Shown here: positions 1-6,934 of the stretch, in pieces
Layout: each line of letters begins with the position of its first letter
Numbering within the stretch: position 1 is the first letter of the stretch
DNA from: an uncultured Flavobacteriales bacterium
GTDB taxonomy: Bacteria > Bacteroidota > Bacteroidia > Flavobacteriales_D > Sanyastnellaceae
DNA length: 6,934 nt
Direction of reading: 5' to 3'
Assembly: GCA_937897625.1 (NCBI GenBank)
Contig: CALCNZ010000011.1
Coordinates: 1-6,934, forward strand
The notes under the pieces: generated by a model
What the model was told of the DNA's origin: nothing
The model's input: only the letters and a program-made list of their open reading frames with translations
The model's database searches: none
Program-made: the position numbers and the translations under genes

Positions 1-1448
1 TATTGGTTGCGAAGAATGAGCAAGTCTGGTTTTGAAGCCAAAGCTCTAGCTAACTCCAGCAATGCGCGGTTTTCTAAGGTCCATATCGAATCTCTGTGGT
101 GCGTAATTTTGAAAATTCCTTCGGGAGAATCTTGATAAAACTTTTTCAGACCCACCTTTTCCGCTGCTTCAATAATTTCTTCGTTTGTGGCGTGACTGTT
201 CCATTTAACATTGGTGAAAAACGAATCTTCTAATATTACAGGAAGGTGATCACACCAGGCTGTTCGTGTTTTGAAATCGAAAATCGAAACGTGCTTCAAG
301 TCGTGGCCGTTGCATTTCAATCCAAAAGTATTTTCATTTCGAAGGTCAAGGGCTTGAAGTAACTTTTTACACTCAGAGGTATTGCCCGTTAAATTGTATA
401 TGTTTCCTCTTTTTACAGCGAATGAAAAACCTTTGGTTACTTCAATGAAATCGATGGATTCAACACGTATTTTATTTTCATCGTTTGAATGAAATTCAAT
501 TTGTTTGTTGTCTTGAAAGGTTAAGGCTTTCTGCATGCTTGTGAGCGTGTCGAAGATGGAGCTAAGCGAGAAGAGAATTTTTTCAATGCTTGATATGACC
601 AAGACAATCACAATTTCAGCGCCGAGGAATTGTCCAATGCTAATTTTCTGTTCAACGGCGAGCAGGCTTCCTAGCAAGAGCATGCCGCCAACGGCTAACA
701 GTTTGAAAGCGAGAAAAGCGTTTTGTTTTTGAAGCAATAGCTTGAAGTGAAAACGTTTCGATTCAAGATAGTCTTCTGATATTTTATTCGCTTCAGTAAA
801 GGCGAAAGTGGGATTCGGACGGTTGAATTTTTTTCGAAACAATTCAGCAAGCGAAAGCCAATTGACCATTTCATACTTTGCGCAAGATTCGTCGTAACTC
901 GATTTTACTGCTGCATTGAATTTCCATCTTAAGAGAAGCACGAAGGAAATTACGAAGGACAATCCGAAGAGGAAGAACATGGGGTGATAAAACGAAATGA
1001 GCAACAAACCGAAGGTAAGTTGCAAGGAAGCGAAGAGAAGGTCTATGAATAATTTGCTAAATCCTTTTTGCAAATAACTTATTTCAATGAAGTATTTCGC
1101 GAAGCTTCGGTCGTTCGATTGCGGACTTTGATTGAGAATGCGACGCAGATACGTGAAGGCCAATTGAACAAAAAGACGTTGTTCAACGTCTTCCCCTTCT
1201 TTCATTAAACGAATCTGCAAAACGCCATTCAACCAAACGAAAAAGAGTATCAGCAACAAAATGGCATACATGCCTGGACGAACTTCTTGAGCCGTAACAA
1301 AAGTAAGTAAGAGCTGAACCCCTACGGGAATAGCCAATGAGAAGAGTCCGGCTAGAGACGTAAGGAGAATTACTTTCCGAATGAAATACTTTTCAAGTCG
1401 AAGCAGTTCGCTTAGTGACTTGTAAATAGAGCTTGTAGATTCAGCCAT
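1..1448 (-). CDS. Type-1 ABC exporter-like protein with degenerate ATPase domain (3' end off window)
   Basis: My translation from the ATG at 1446-1448 stays open for 482 codons to the left edge. Residues about 20-305 form an ABC exporter-type membrane domain, with hydrophobic segments near 21-52, 61-79, 136-175, 241-265 and 272-295. They include the stretches YLQKGFSKLFIDLL and SIGQFLGAEIVIVLVISSIEK, which resemble the HlyB/PrtD-like exporters of Bacteroidota. Residues about 325-482 align with a nucleotide-binding domain whose motifs are broken. The Walker A position (355-362) reads GNTSECKK, the Q-loop region has Asp400 in WCDHLP, the signature (457-461) is TLENR, and Walker B (476-482) is LLILRNQ, lacking both acidic residues. 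The flanking ELARALASKPDLLIL is still ABC-like. The protein is probably in the inner membrane, perhaps paired with an active ABC half or an HlyD-type adaptor beyond the edge. Substrate unknown. The fold is fairly secure; lack of ATPase activity is inferred from the motifs. Confidence 0.8.
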   Translation of the reverse strand, partial: MAESTSSIYKSLSELLRLEKYFIRKVILLTSLAGLFSLAIPVGVQLLLTFVTAQEVRPGMYAILLLILFFVWLNGVLQIRLMKEGEDVEQRLFVQLAFTYLRRILNQSPQSNDRSFAKYFIEISYLQKGFSKLFIDLLFASLQLTFGLLLISFYHPMFFLFGLSFVISFVLLLRWKFNAAVKSSYDESCAKYEMVNWLSLAELFRKKFNRPNPTFAFTEANKISEDYLESKRFHFKLLLQKQNAFLAFKLLAVGGMLLLGSLLAVEQKISIGQFLGAEIVIVLVISSIEKILFSLSSIFDTLTSMQKALTFQDNKQIEFHSNDENKIRVESIDFIEVTKGFSFAVKRGNIYNLTGNTSECKKLLQALDLRNENTFGLKCNGHDLKHVSIFDFKTRTAWCDHLPVILEDSFFTNVKWNSHATNEEIIEAAEKVGLKKFYQDSPEGIFKITHHRDSIWTLENRALLELARALASKPDLLILRNQ

Positions 1449-1459
1449 AGTATTTGAAA

Positions 1460-1479
1460 AACATGACTTTTGTCATATT
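1460..1479 (-). promoter_or_regulatory. Small inverted repeat in the leader of the ABC gene
   Basis: The core is a perfect dyad, ATGAC-AAAA-GTCAT on the minus strand (1463-1476). A G-U pair and two A-U pairs outside it extend the stem to eight pairs, and a short U-run follows. It ends 11 bases before the ABC ATG. It could be an operator or a weak hairpin near the ribosome entry site. A simple terminator for rluD is less likely, because no room for a promoter remains between it and the next start. The stem is AT-rich and may be chance. Confidence 0.25.
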
Positions 1480-1489
1480 GTTCAAAGCG

Positions 1490-1497
1490 CGAAAGTA
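1490..1497 (-). promoter_or_regulatory. Possible Bacteroidota -7 element for the ABC gene
   Basis: On the minus strand these bases read TACTTTCG, one mismatch from the Bacteroidota -7 consensus TAnnTTTG. It lies about 41 bases before the ABC start codon. There is no proper -33 TTTG at the expected distance; only a T-run (TTTT) lies there. A motif this short occurs by chance often, so this is a weak candidate. Confidence 0.2.
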
Positions 1498-1517
1498 AAG
1501 GAAGAATTGTAAAAAAT

Positions 1518-2546
1518 CTAACCTTTCACACTATTTTCCGAATAGCTCTCCCATTTGTCAAGCACTGCTTGCATGTCTGCAGGAAGATCACTCTCGAAGC
1601 TCATCCATTCGCCCGTTGTTGGGTGAGTGAACGACAGCGTGCGCGCATGAAGTGCCTGTCTGGGCAGAAGGTCTAAGCAGTTTTGAACGAATTGCTTGTA
1701 CTTCGTGAATGTAGTTCCTTTTAATACCTTGTCGCCACCGTATTCGAAGTCGCCAAAGAGCGTGTGCCCGATGTGCTTCATGTGAACGCGAATCTGATGC
1801 GTTCTTCCGGTTTCTAGTTTGCATTCCACCAAAGTCACGTAGCCGTAGCGTTTCAAGACTTTGTAATGTGTTACAGCGTGTTTGCCGTGGTCGCCTTCAG
1901 GGAAAACGGTGAACACTTTTCGGTCTTTCAAGCTACGTCCGGTATTTCCGATTACGGTACCGTCTTCTTTCACATCTCCCCACACGAGCGCCACATATCT
2001 TCGATCAATGGTTCGATCGAAAAACTGTTTACCCAAATGCGTCAAGGCTTCTTCCGTCTTCGCAATAACCATGAGCCCCGTTGTATTCTTGTCGAGTCTG
2101 TGAACCAATCCCGGACGAGCGTCGCTGTTAATTGGTAGGTTTTGAAAATGAAAGAGCATAGCGTTGAGCAAGGTGCCCGAAAAATTTCCAAAGCCCGGAT
2201 GAACGACCATGTTTTTGGGCTTCATTAGAATAACCAAATCATTGTCTTCGTATACAATTTCAATGGGAATATCCTCTGCAATAAGCTCCATATCCCGCAC
2301 AGGATAGGGCATTTCAATGGTTATTACATCGTTCGGCTTAATCTTATAGCTGCTCTTTACGGGAGTTCCATTTACTTTGACAAAGCCGTCTTCTGCTGCA
2401 TTTTGAATACGATTGCGCGAGGTGCGTTCTAGGCGATCTACCAAGAACTTGTCTAAACGCATGAGCTTTTGTCCTTTGTCTGCTACAATTCGATGATGCT
2501 CGAAAAATCCTTCTTCCTGTTCCTCTAGAATTTCGTTTTCTTCCAT
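1518..2546 (-). CDS. rluD: RluD-family 23S rRNA pseudouridine synthase
   Basis: This 342-residue cytoplasmic enzyme converts specific uridines in 23S rRNA (helix 69 in the classical RluD) to pseudouridine. An acidic N-terminal extension (about 1-28) is followed by an S4 RNA-binding domain from about residue 30 to 78 (RLDKFLVDRL ... VKVNG ... PNDVITI), then the RluA/RluD catalytic domain. The catalytic loop is HRLDKNTTGLMV with the nucleophile at Asp152. LETGRTHQIRVHM (244-256) and RQALHA (296-301) are further conserved core motifs. Length and layout fit full-length RluD. The ATG lies one base after the stop of the upstream secreted-protein gene, so the two are probably co-transcribed and translationally coupled. 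The stop is TAG. The family is certain; assignment to RluD rather than RluC or RluA rests on the S4 domain and overall layout, and the exact target uridines are not proven. Confidence 0.93.
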   Translation of the reverse strand: MEENEILEEQEEGFFEHHRIVADKGQKLMRLDKFLVDRLERTSRNRIQNAAEDGFVKVNGTPVKSSYKIKPNDVITIEMPYPVRDMELIAEDIPIEIVYEDNDLVILMKPKNMVVHPGFGNFSGTLLNAMLFHFQNLPINSDARPGLVHRLDKNTTGLMVIAKTEEALTHLGKQFFDRTIDRRYVALVWGDVKEDGTVIGNTGRSLKDRKVFTVFPEGDHGKHAVTHYKVLKRYGYVTLVECKLETGRTHQIRVHMKHIGHTLFGDFEYGGDKVLKGTTFTKYKQFVQNCLDLLPRQALHARTLSFTHPTTGEWMSFESDLPADMQAVLDKWESYSENSVKG

Positions 2547-2547
2547 C

Positions 2548-4422
2548 TTATTGTTTCATTGCTTTTAAGCGAATGATTTCTTGCGTTGAATTGTTTGTGA
2601 TTTGAATGAAGTAAATACCTTGTGACAAATTGTTATGCTCCATTTCAACCTGCTTCACATGTGATTGCTGGGTAGATGAAATCAATTGTCCGGTAGATGA
2701 TAAAATTGAAATAGTGTATCTTGAATTTTCATTCAATCCCTGAATGGTAAAGCTGTTGCTGAACGGATTCGGATAAAGGGAAGGGGTGCCTGTTGGCAAG
2801 TCTTCAACAGAATTCCAAACCGAAGTTTTTCCGGATTTAAAAACAGGACGAATCATTAATGCACCGTTAATGCTCGACTGTTGCCACGGCTGAAGGAATC
2901 CGTTGTTGTAATAGACTTTTGTCCCGTTAATGTTTCCACTTTTGTCGTTTCCGACTGGAAGGCCCGCTGTTCCGCTTTGCACCCAACCCACGTAGAAGTT
3001 TCCGGTTACTGCAATCGGATTGTCGTAGGCGTAATACGAGAAATAATTTTCGCCATGCTCATAAAATGCGGGGTGGTGATAGTTGAAGTTCTCTCCGAGT
3101 TCTGCACCGGGCTGTGTTCCGCCATCGCCCCATGCGCGAAGCAAAAAAGTTTCGGAACTTACATTAACGCCTGAAGGCAACCAGTAAACAAAGAGTCCCA
3201 ATAACGAATCGGTAACTTCCGCACGAAATTTCATAGCAATCATTCCGCCGGCGGCCGAAACCGAATAGCCACGCTCTGCGGTGCCGTCGTCGTAGGCGTA
3301 GTAGTTATAGAAATACTGGCGAAGTGTTGCAGTGTCGTTTTGAAGACGTGCATCGGTCGGATTTATGTAAGTCTTCACATCGAAATACGAGCACGTGTCG
3401 TCTGGAGTAACATTGTAAGTGTAGCCATTCAAGTTCACGGTTCTTGTAAAAGCTGAATGCGCATTCAATGCGGTGTTGAAATCAACTGCGCTGAACACTT
3501 GAGGTGCCCCGCCTTGTTTACGAATGCTGTAGTTGGTTACAATGTTCTCATCGTTACCCAAGTTTTGTTCTTGAATGCCAATGGTTGAAACCATGTTGTT
3601 TGCTGCATTCGCTGCGAAATGGGTCAAAGGCATGGCGGTATATTCATTCAACAAAGAACGAAGAGGATATTGCATGCACACTTCATCGAAAATAATATTG
3701 CTCGAATCTACACCAGCGTCTAGTTGAACGTAATCTATGTTCCAATGATCGAAAGCGCCACTTAAGGTCCCGAAGTTTCTAAATCTAAATTTGAATCCGT
3801 CTAAGAAGTATTGCGCATCGGTAATTCCAATGAAGACTTGGTCAAAGGTGTTGGTTGGATAGACATCGGGGCTGGTCCAAACTTGGGTCCATTGTCCAGC
3901 GCCAAAAGGCGAGAAAAATTCAACAATTAAACTGTCACCTGCATCTGGCGAATTTCCGTTTCCGCCGCCTTGGTAAAAGAAAGAAAGAAAAACTTGGTCG
4001 TTTGCTGTATGGGTAGAAAGGTCAATGGGAAGCGATGTGAGGGTATCTGCGCTTCCGTAAGAAAATTCATCTGCGAAGTTATAGGGGTAACCGTCTGCGC
4101 GCAATCCATCTAACGTTGCAACGCCAATGGTTGGAGGCGCAATGGCGAATCCTGAATTAATGAAGGCGCATGTATCTGACCAGCGTTTCCATGTGGTAAC
4201 TACTGCGGGGTCATTGGTGGGCAAGGAATAACGAGAGAAATCGTCGAAAAATGGAAGGGTTAAACTGGCTGTTCCGCCGCGCTCTTCTCCTTGTTGCTTC
4301 CAAATAAATTCTTTTTTCGAATGGGCATTGCGTTGAGCGTCAAAGCGAATATCTGTTTCGGTTTCTTGCGAAAAGCCAGATAAAAACGCAAACAAGAAGA
4401 CAATGGAAAGAAGGTTTTTCAT
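2548..4422 (-). CDS. Secreted protein with type IX secretion sorting domain
   Basis: A 624-residue protein predicted to be exported by Sec and then across the outer membrane by the type IX system. The chosen start is the ATG at 4420-4422, directly followed by a signal peptide (MKNLLSIVFLFAFLSGFS, likely cut before Gln19). A further in-frame start at 4500 would add 26 charged residues ahead of the signal and overlap the upstream gene, so I reject it. Residues about 57-236 resemble a jelly-roll or MAM-like region (FFDDFS, IGVATLDG, SADTLTSLPIDLS, VFLSFFYQGGGNG, DSLIVEF). A second region contains YYAYDDGTAERGY, a pattern I associate with secreted Bacteroidota proteins. Residues about 548-624 are a type A T9SS tail with YPNPFSNSF, STGQLI and LSQGIYFIQI. 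Its ATG shares one base with the stop of the PASTA gene (TAATG), suggesting coupling. There are no recognisable catalytic residues; a structural, adhesive or surface role is a guess. Confidence 0.87.
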   Translation of the reverse strand: MKNLLSIVFLFAFLSGFSQETETDIRFDAQRNAHSKKEFIWKQQGEERGGTASLTLPFFDDFSRYSLPTNDPAVVTTWKRWSDTCAFINSGFAIAPPTIGVATLDGLRADGYPYNFADEFSYGSADTLTSLPIDLSTHTANDQVFLSFFYQGGGNGNSPDAGDSLIVEFFSPFGAGQWTQVWTSPDVYPTNTFDQVFIGITDAQYFLDGFKFRFRNFGTLSGAFDHWNIDYVQLDAGVDSSNIIFDEVCMQYPLRSLLNEYTAMPLTHFAANAANNMVSTIGIQEQNLGNDENIVTNYSIRKQGGAPQVFSAVDFNTALNAHSAFTRTVNLNGYTYNVTPDDTCSYFDVKTYINPTDARLQNDTATLRQYFYNYYAYDDGTAERGYSVSAAGGMIAMKFRAEVTDSLLGLFVYWLPSGVNVSSETFLLRAWGDGGTQPGAELGENFNYHHPAFYEHGENYFSYYAYDNPIAVTGNFYVGWVQSGTAGLPVGNDKSGNINGTKVYYNNGFLQPWQQSSINGALMIRPVFKSGKTSVWNSVEDLPTGTPSLYPNPFSNSFTIQGLNENSRYTISILSSTGQLISSTQQSHVKQVEMEHNNLSQGIYFIQITNNSTQEIIRLKAMKQ

Positions 4423-5249
4423 TAAGGTACGAATAGGTCTTGTTGCTGCTCGAACGGGTTGATAAGCGTATCTATTGTGCAAGGCTCTTTGCTTAACCAA
4501 AAATCCATGAATCGGCCTGCTGCCATAGGTATGGCCTGAGAAGAATATTTAGGATCTTGCCTGCACACGTGATACATGTTTGAATCTGCAGTGCTATACG
4601 CTGCTGGCTCGAAGAATCCTTGTCCAGATAAATTCAAACTGTTTAACAAATTAATAGCGTCGTGATAAGACAGTCCGAAAAGATTCGGAACGGGCACCGT
4701 GGTTTTCGCTCCTTCACCCACCGTAAGTACCACCGTTTGTCCGTGTTCTAAGAGTTCACCGTATTTAATGTTTCTTCCGTTGTATTCCACTTTCATAACC
4801 ACACCGATCATACTGTTGTTTGGGGCGTATTTAATGTGGAATTTAATTCCCTTGTTGGTCAATCGCAAAGATGCAATCTGAATGTGATCCCCTTCCTTCA
4901 CGTTAATCGGAACCATGGGAGGCGTTCGTTTGAAAATACTAATGAAGATTAAACGACCGTCTTTCACCATGCTCCCGGGTTTCGGGCTTTGGTCGCGAAT
5001 AGAACCAGGAACAGCAGTTGGAACGAACAGACTGTCGGTAATGACCATCTCTAAATCGAGATCTTCCAATATTGCCCGAGCTTCTGCCTCTGTCTTGCCC
5101 TTTAAATCTGGAATCTGTATCGCTTCGTCGTGACGCGTGTAAAACTTCAAAAAGAAAATAACGAAAATGAATAGGAACAAATTGACACCCAAAATAATGA
5201 GCATTTGTTTCTTTCCGTATTTCGATTTTATGAATTTTACAAACGACAT
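4422..5249 (-). CDS. Membrane-anchored PASTA-domain protein
   Basis: A 275-residue protein with a short basic cytoplasmic N-terminus (KFIKSKYGKK), one membrane helix (about residues 16-34) and a periplasmic part of three PASTA-type repeats. The repeats span about 44-107 (QIPDLKGKTEAEARAILEDL ... QSPKPGSMV), 110-178 (the middle and most divergent one) and 182-254 (VPNLFGLSYHDAINLLNSL ... RQDPKYSS). PASTA repeats in other bacteria bind peptidoglycan fragments or support Ser/Thr kinases and penicillin-binding proteins. Here there is no kinase or transpeptidase domain, so this is a stand-alone PASTA protein. I recall such proteins beside rluD in Bacteroidota, often with D-Ala-D-Ala ligase, which fits a cell-wall link. 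The ATG follows the purL stop by 17 bp, and the stop overlaps the next gene's ATG. Domain calls are strong; the biological role is unknown. Confidence 0.88.
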   Translation of the reverse strand: MSFVKFIKSKYGKKQMLIILGVNLFLFIFVIFFLKFYTRHDEAIQIPDLKGKTEAEARAILEDLDLEMVITDSLFVPTAVPGSIRDQSPKPGSMVKDGRLIFISIFKRTPPMVPINVKEGDHIQIASLRLTNKGIKFHIKYAPNNSMIGVVMKVEYNGRNIKYGELLEHGQTVVLTVGEGAKTTVPVPNLFGLSYHDAINLLNSLNLSGQGFFEPAAYSTADSNMYHVCRQDPKYSSQAIPMAAGRFMDFWLSKEPCTIDTLINPFEQQQDLFVP

Positions 5250-5266
5250 AGTTTCATTTCGAAAGA

Positions 5267-6920
5267 TTAGTTCGCCATTTCTTTTCCAATTGCATTGTCA
5301 TAAAGTTCTTTATAATCTGCAATCATTCCAAAATTTTGTTCGTCAACGGTGCATCTTCCTTTGGTTACGTGGCCCAAAAGCAAGCAAGGTATGTTCATTT
5401 CCGCAACGAAGTCCAAGAATTTGTCTTCATCGTCTTCCACCACAGAAACCACAACGCGGCTCTGCGATTCACCAAACAAGAAAGCGTCTTTGCGAATCTC
5501 GCTGTCTGTTACAATGTCGAATCCTAAATCGTTCGGCAAACACATTTCAACCAACGTAGTAAACAAGCCACCGTCGCTCACATCGTGCGCTGCGTTAATG
5601 AAGCTATTTTTAATAAGCCCTTTTATACATTGTTGAAGTTGGAATTCTTCTTCCAAGTTGAATGAAGGTGCCGGAGAACCAAGGGTTCCAACAATATTCG
5701 CTAAATATTCACTTGAATTAATTTCGTCTTGGGTTGTTCCCAAAAGGAAAATTAAATCGCCCTTGTATTTAAAATCCAAAGTCATTTGCAAACTCTTGTC
5801 TTTCATTACACCCAACATACCAATGGTTGGAGTAGGGAAGACCGGAGCTGCAGAACCGTCGGCTTTCGCCGTCTGATTGTAGAAGCTCACGTTTCCGCCT
5901 GTTACAGGCGTTTGGAATTTCGTGCAAGCCGCGCTCATTCCTTTGATAGCACCTACAAATTGCCAGTACACTTCAGGGTTATACGGATTGCCGAAGTTCA
6001 GACAGTTTGTAATCGCTGAAGGCTCACCACCTGAACACACAATGTTACGTGCGGCTTCAGCCACAGCGATTTGTGTTCCAATTTCCGGATCGTTGTTCAC
6101 GTAGCGAGCGTTACAATCTACAGTTAAGACAACGGCTTTGTTGGTTCCTTTCACATTCACCACAGCAGCATCGCTCTTGCGGTTGGTGCTCATGTTCACG
6201 GTTCCTACCATGCTGTCGTATTGCTCATACACCCAACGCTTGCTTGCAATGTTTGGTAAGGCAATTAATTGTCTTGCAGTCACAACATAGTCTTTCGGCT
6301 CGGGTACGTCGTTCATGTTGAACTTCTTGTTCTCTGCATAGTATGCTGGCTCGCTGTATTCTCTTTCGTAAACGGGAGCTCCTCCGCCAAGCACAAGGCT
6401 TTCCGCAGGTATTTCACCTACAACTTCTCCGTTCATGTAGTAACGAACCATGGGACCTTCAGTCACCACACCAATTTCTTTCGCGTGCAAATCCCACTTG
6501 TCGAAAATCTTTTCCACTTCCGCTTCGTGTCCTTTCTTTATCACGATAAGCATACGCTCTTGCGATTCAGAAAGTAAAATCTCGAACGGCTGCATGCCTT
6601 CTTGACGGGTTGGAACTTTATCTAAATGAATGTCCATTCCAACACCACCACCAGCGCTCATCTCAGAGGTAGAGCAAGTAATACCTGCAGCACCCATGTC
6701 TTGCATTCCTGCAATAGCGTCGGTTTCCGACAATTCCATGGTGGCTTCTAACAATAATTTTTCTTGAAACGGATCGCCTACTTGAACAGAAGGTAAATCT
6801 TTTGCAGACTCTGCTGTAATATCTTTCGAAGCGAATGACGCTCCTTTAATTCCGTCTTTTCCTGTGGCTGAACCAACGATATAAACCGGATTTCCGACAC
6901 CTTTCGCTTTCGCGCTGATC
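5267..6920 (-). CDS. purL: Phosphoribosylformylglycinamidine synthase subunit PurL (N-terminus missing)
   Basis: This is the synthetase subunit that makes FGAM from FGAR, ATP and ammonia supplied by PurQ, in de novo purine synthesis in the cytoplasm. About 550 residues are present. Small-type PurL is usually about 740, so roughly 190 N-terminal residues are missing, including the region of the N-terminal catalytic His. Visible landmarks are VQVGDPFQEKLLLEA, MQDMGAAGITCSTSEMSAGG, CSGGEPSAITNCLNFGNPYN (5978-6037), TPVTGGNVSFYNQ (5873-5911), PTIGMLGVM and HDVSDGGL (5564-5587). The protein ends after the second AIRS-type half without a glutaminase domain, so separate PurQ and PurS proteins are expected. 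The frame is open through 6754 to the edge, so the TTG near 6754 is not a real start. The last 14 bases of the window are adapter, which explains the truncation. The PASTA gene follows after 17 bp. Confidence 0.95.
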
Positions 6921-6934
6921 AGATCGGAAGAGCG
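6921..6934. other. Illumina adapter remnant at the window end
   Basis: The terminal bases read AGATCGGAAGAGCG, identical to the start of the Illumina TruSeq read-2 adapter as I know it. They sit exactly at the sequence end, and real purL sequence stops just before them. In the purL frame they would encode an unrelated RSSD. This is untrimmed sequencing adapter, not genomic DNA. Confidence 0.93.

Larger units (their letters stand above)
1449..1517 (-). other. Intergenic gap between rluD and the ABC gene
   Basis: This 69-bp AT-rich gap is the only sizeable spacer in the window, and it separates the tightly packed upstream genes from the ABC gene. Read on the minus strand it holds a T-run right after the rluD stop, a possible Bacteroidota -7 element and a short dyad close to the ABC start codon. 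No Shine-Dalgarno sequence precedes that ATG, which is normal in this phylum. The gap could carry a promoter for the ABC gene, or the gene could be read through from rluD. Confidence 0.6.

Noticed and set aside
1..1448. Pseudogene call for the ABC protein
   Set aside because: Despite broken ATPase motifs, there is no stop or frameshift in 482 codons and the membrane domain looks intact, so a maintained non-catalytic protein is the better reading.
1460..1479. Rho-independent terminator for rluD
   Set aside because: The stem is short and AT-rich, and it lies only 11 bases from the next start codon, leaving no room for a separate promoter. It is listed only as a possible regulatory dyad.
1470..2138. 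Plus-strand open frames of 68-90 codons over rluD
   Set aside because: They are antisense to a clearly conserved RluD coding region and show no domain features.
3927..4109. 60-codon minus-strand frame inside the secreted-protein gene
   Set aside because: It is a different frame within a long, well-supported coding region and has no features of its own.
5167..5559. 130-codon plus-strand open frame
   Set aside because: It lies antisense to purL and the PASTA gene, which have strong family motifs. Its translation has no recognisable domain, so it is a shadow frame.
5267..6754. PurL as a complete 495-residue protein starting at a TTG
   Set aside because: Coding continues upstream in frame with conserved PurL residues (VQVGDPFQEKLL) to the window edge, so the TTG is an internal codon.

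Overview
The window looks like chromosomal DNA from a member of the Bacteroidota, probably Flavobacteriales or a relative, and probably from a metagenome or draft assembly. Three observations point there. The secreted protein has a type IX secretion (Por) C-terminal sorting domain. The RluD-type pseudouridine synthase has the acidic N-terminal extension I associate with this phylum. No start codon has a clear Shine-Dalgarno sequence. The lineage is inferred from protein style, not from a search.

All five genes lie on the minus strand, so transcription runs from high to low coordinates. From right to left they are: purL, the small FGAM synthase of purine synthesis, missing its N-terminus (5267-6920); a single-pass membrane protein with three PASTA repeats (4422-5249); a large secreted protein with a signal peptide and T9SS sorting tail (2548-4422); an RluD-family 23S rRNA pseudouridine synthase (1518-2546); and, after a 69-bp gap, a type-1 ABC exporter-like protein that runs off the left edge (1-1448). 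The first four are packed with a 17-bp gap, a one-base TAATG overlap and a one-base gap, so they probably form one transcript. It mixes nucleotide synthesis, an envelope PASTA protein, a surface or secreted protein and ribosome modification. The ABC gene may have its own promoter in the 69-bp gap, which also holds a small dyad.

Two points deserve attention. The ABC protein has an ordinary exporter-like membrane domain, but every nucleotide-binding motif visible in its ATPase domain is degraded, while the frame stays open for 482 codons. This suggests a maintained pseudo-ATPase. Separately, the last 14 bases (6921-6934) match the Illumina TruSeq adapter. The right end is therefore a sequencing artefact, and purL is cut by the assembly rather than by biology. 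Apart from the ABC protein I see no clearly new system. There are no RNA genes, CRISPR arrays, insertion sequences or long repeats.
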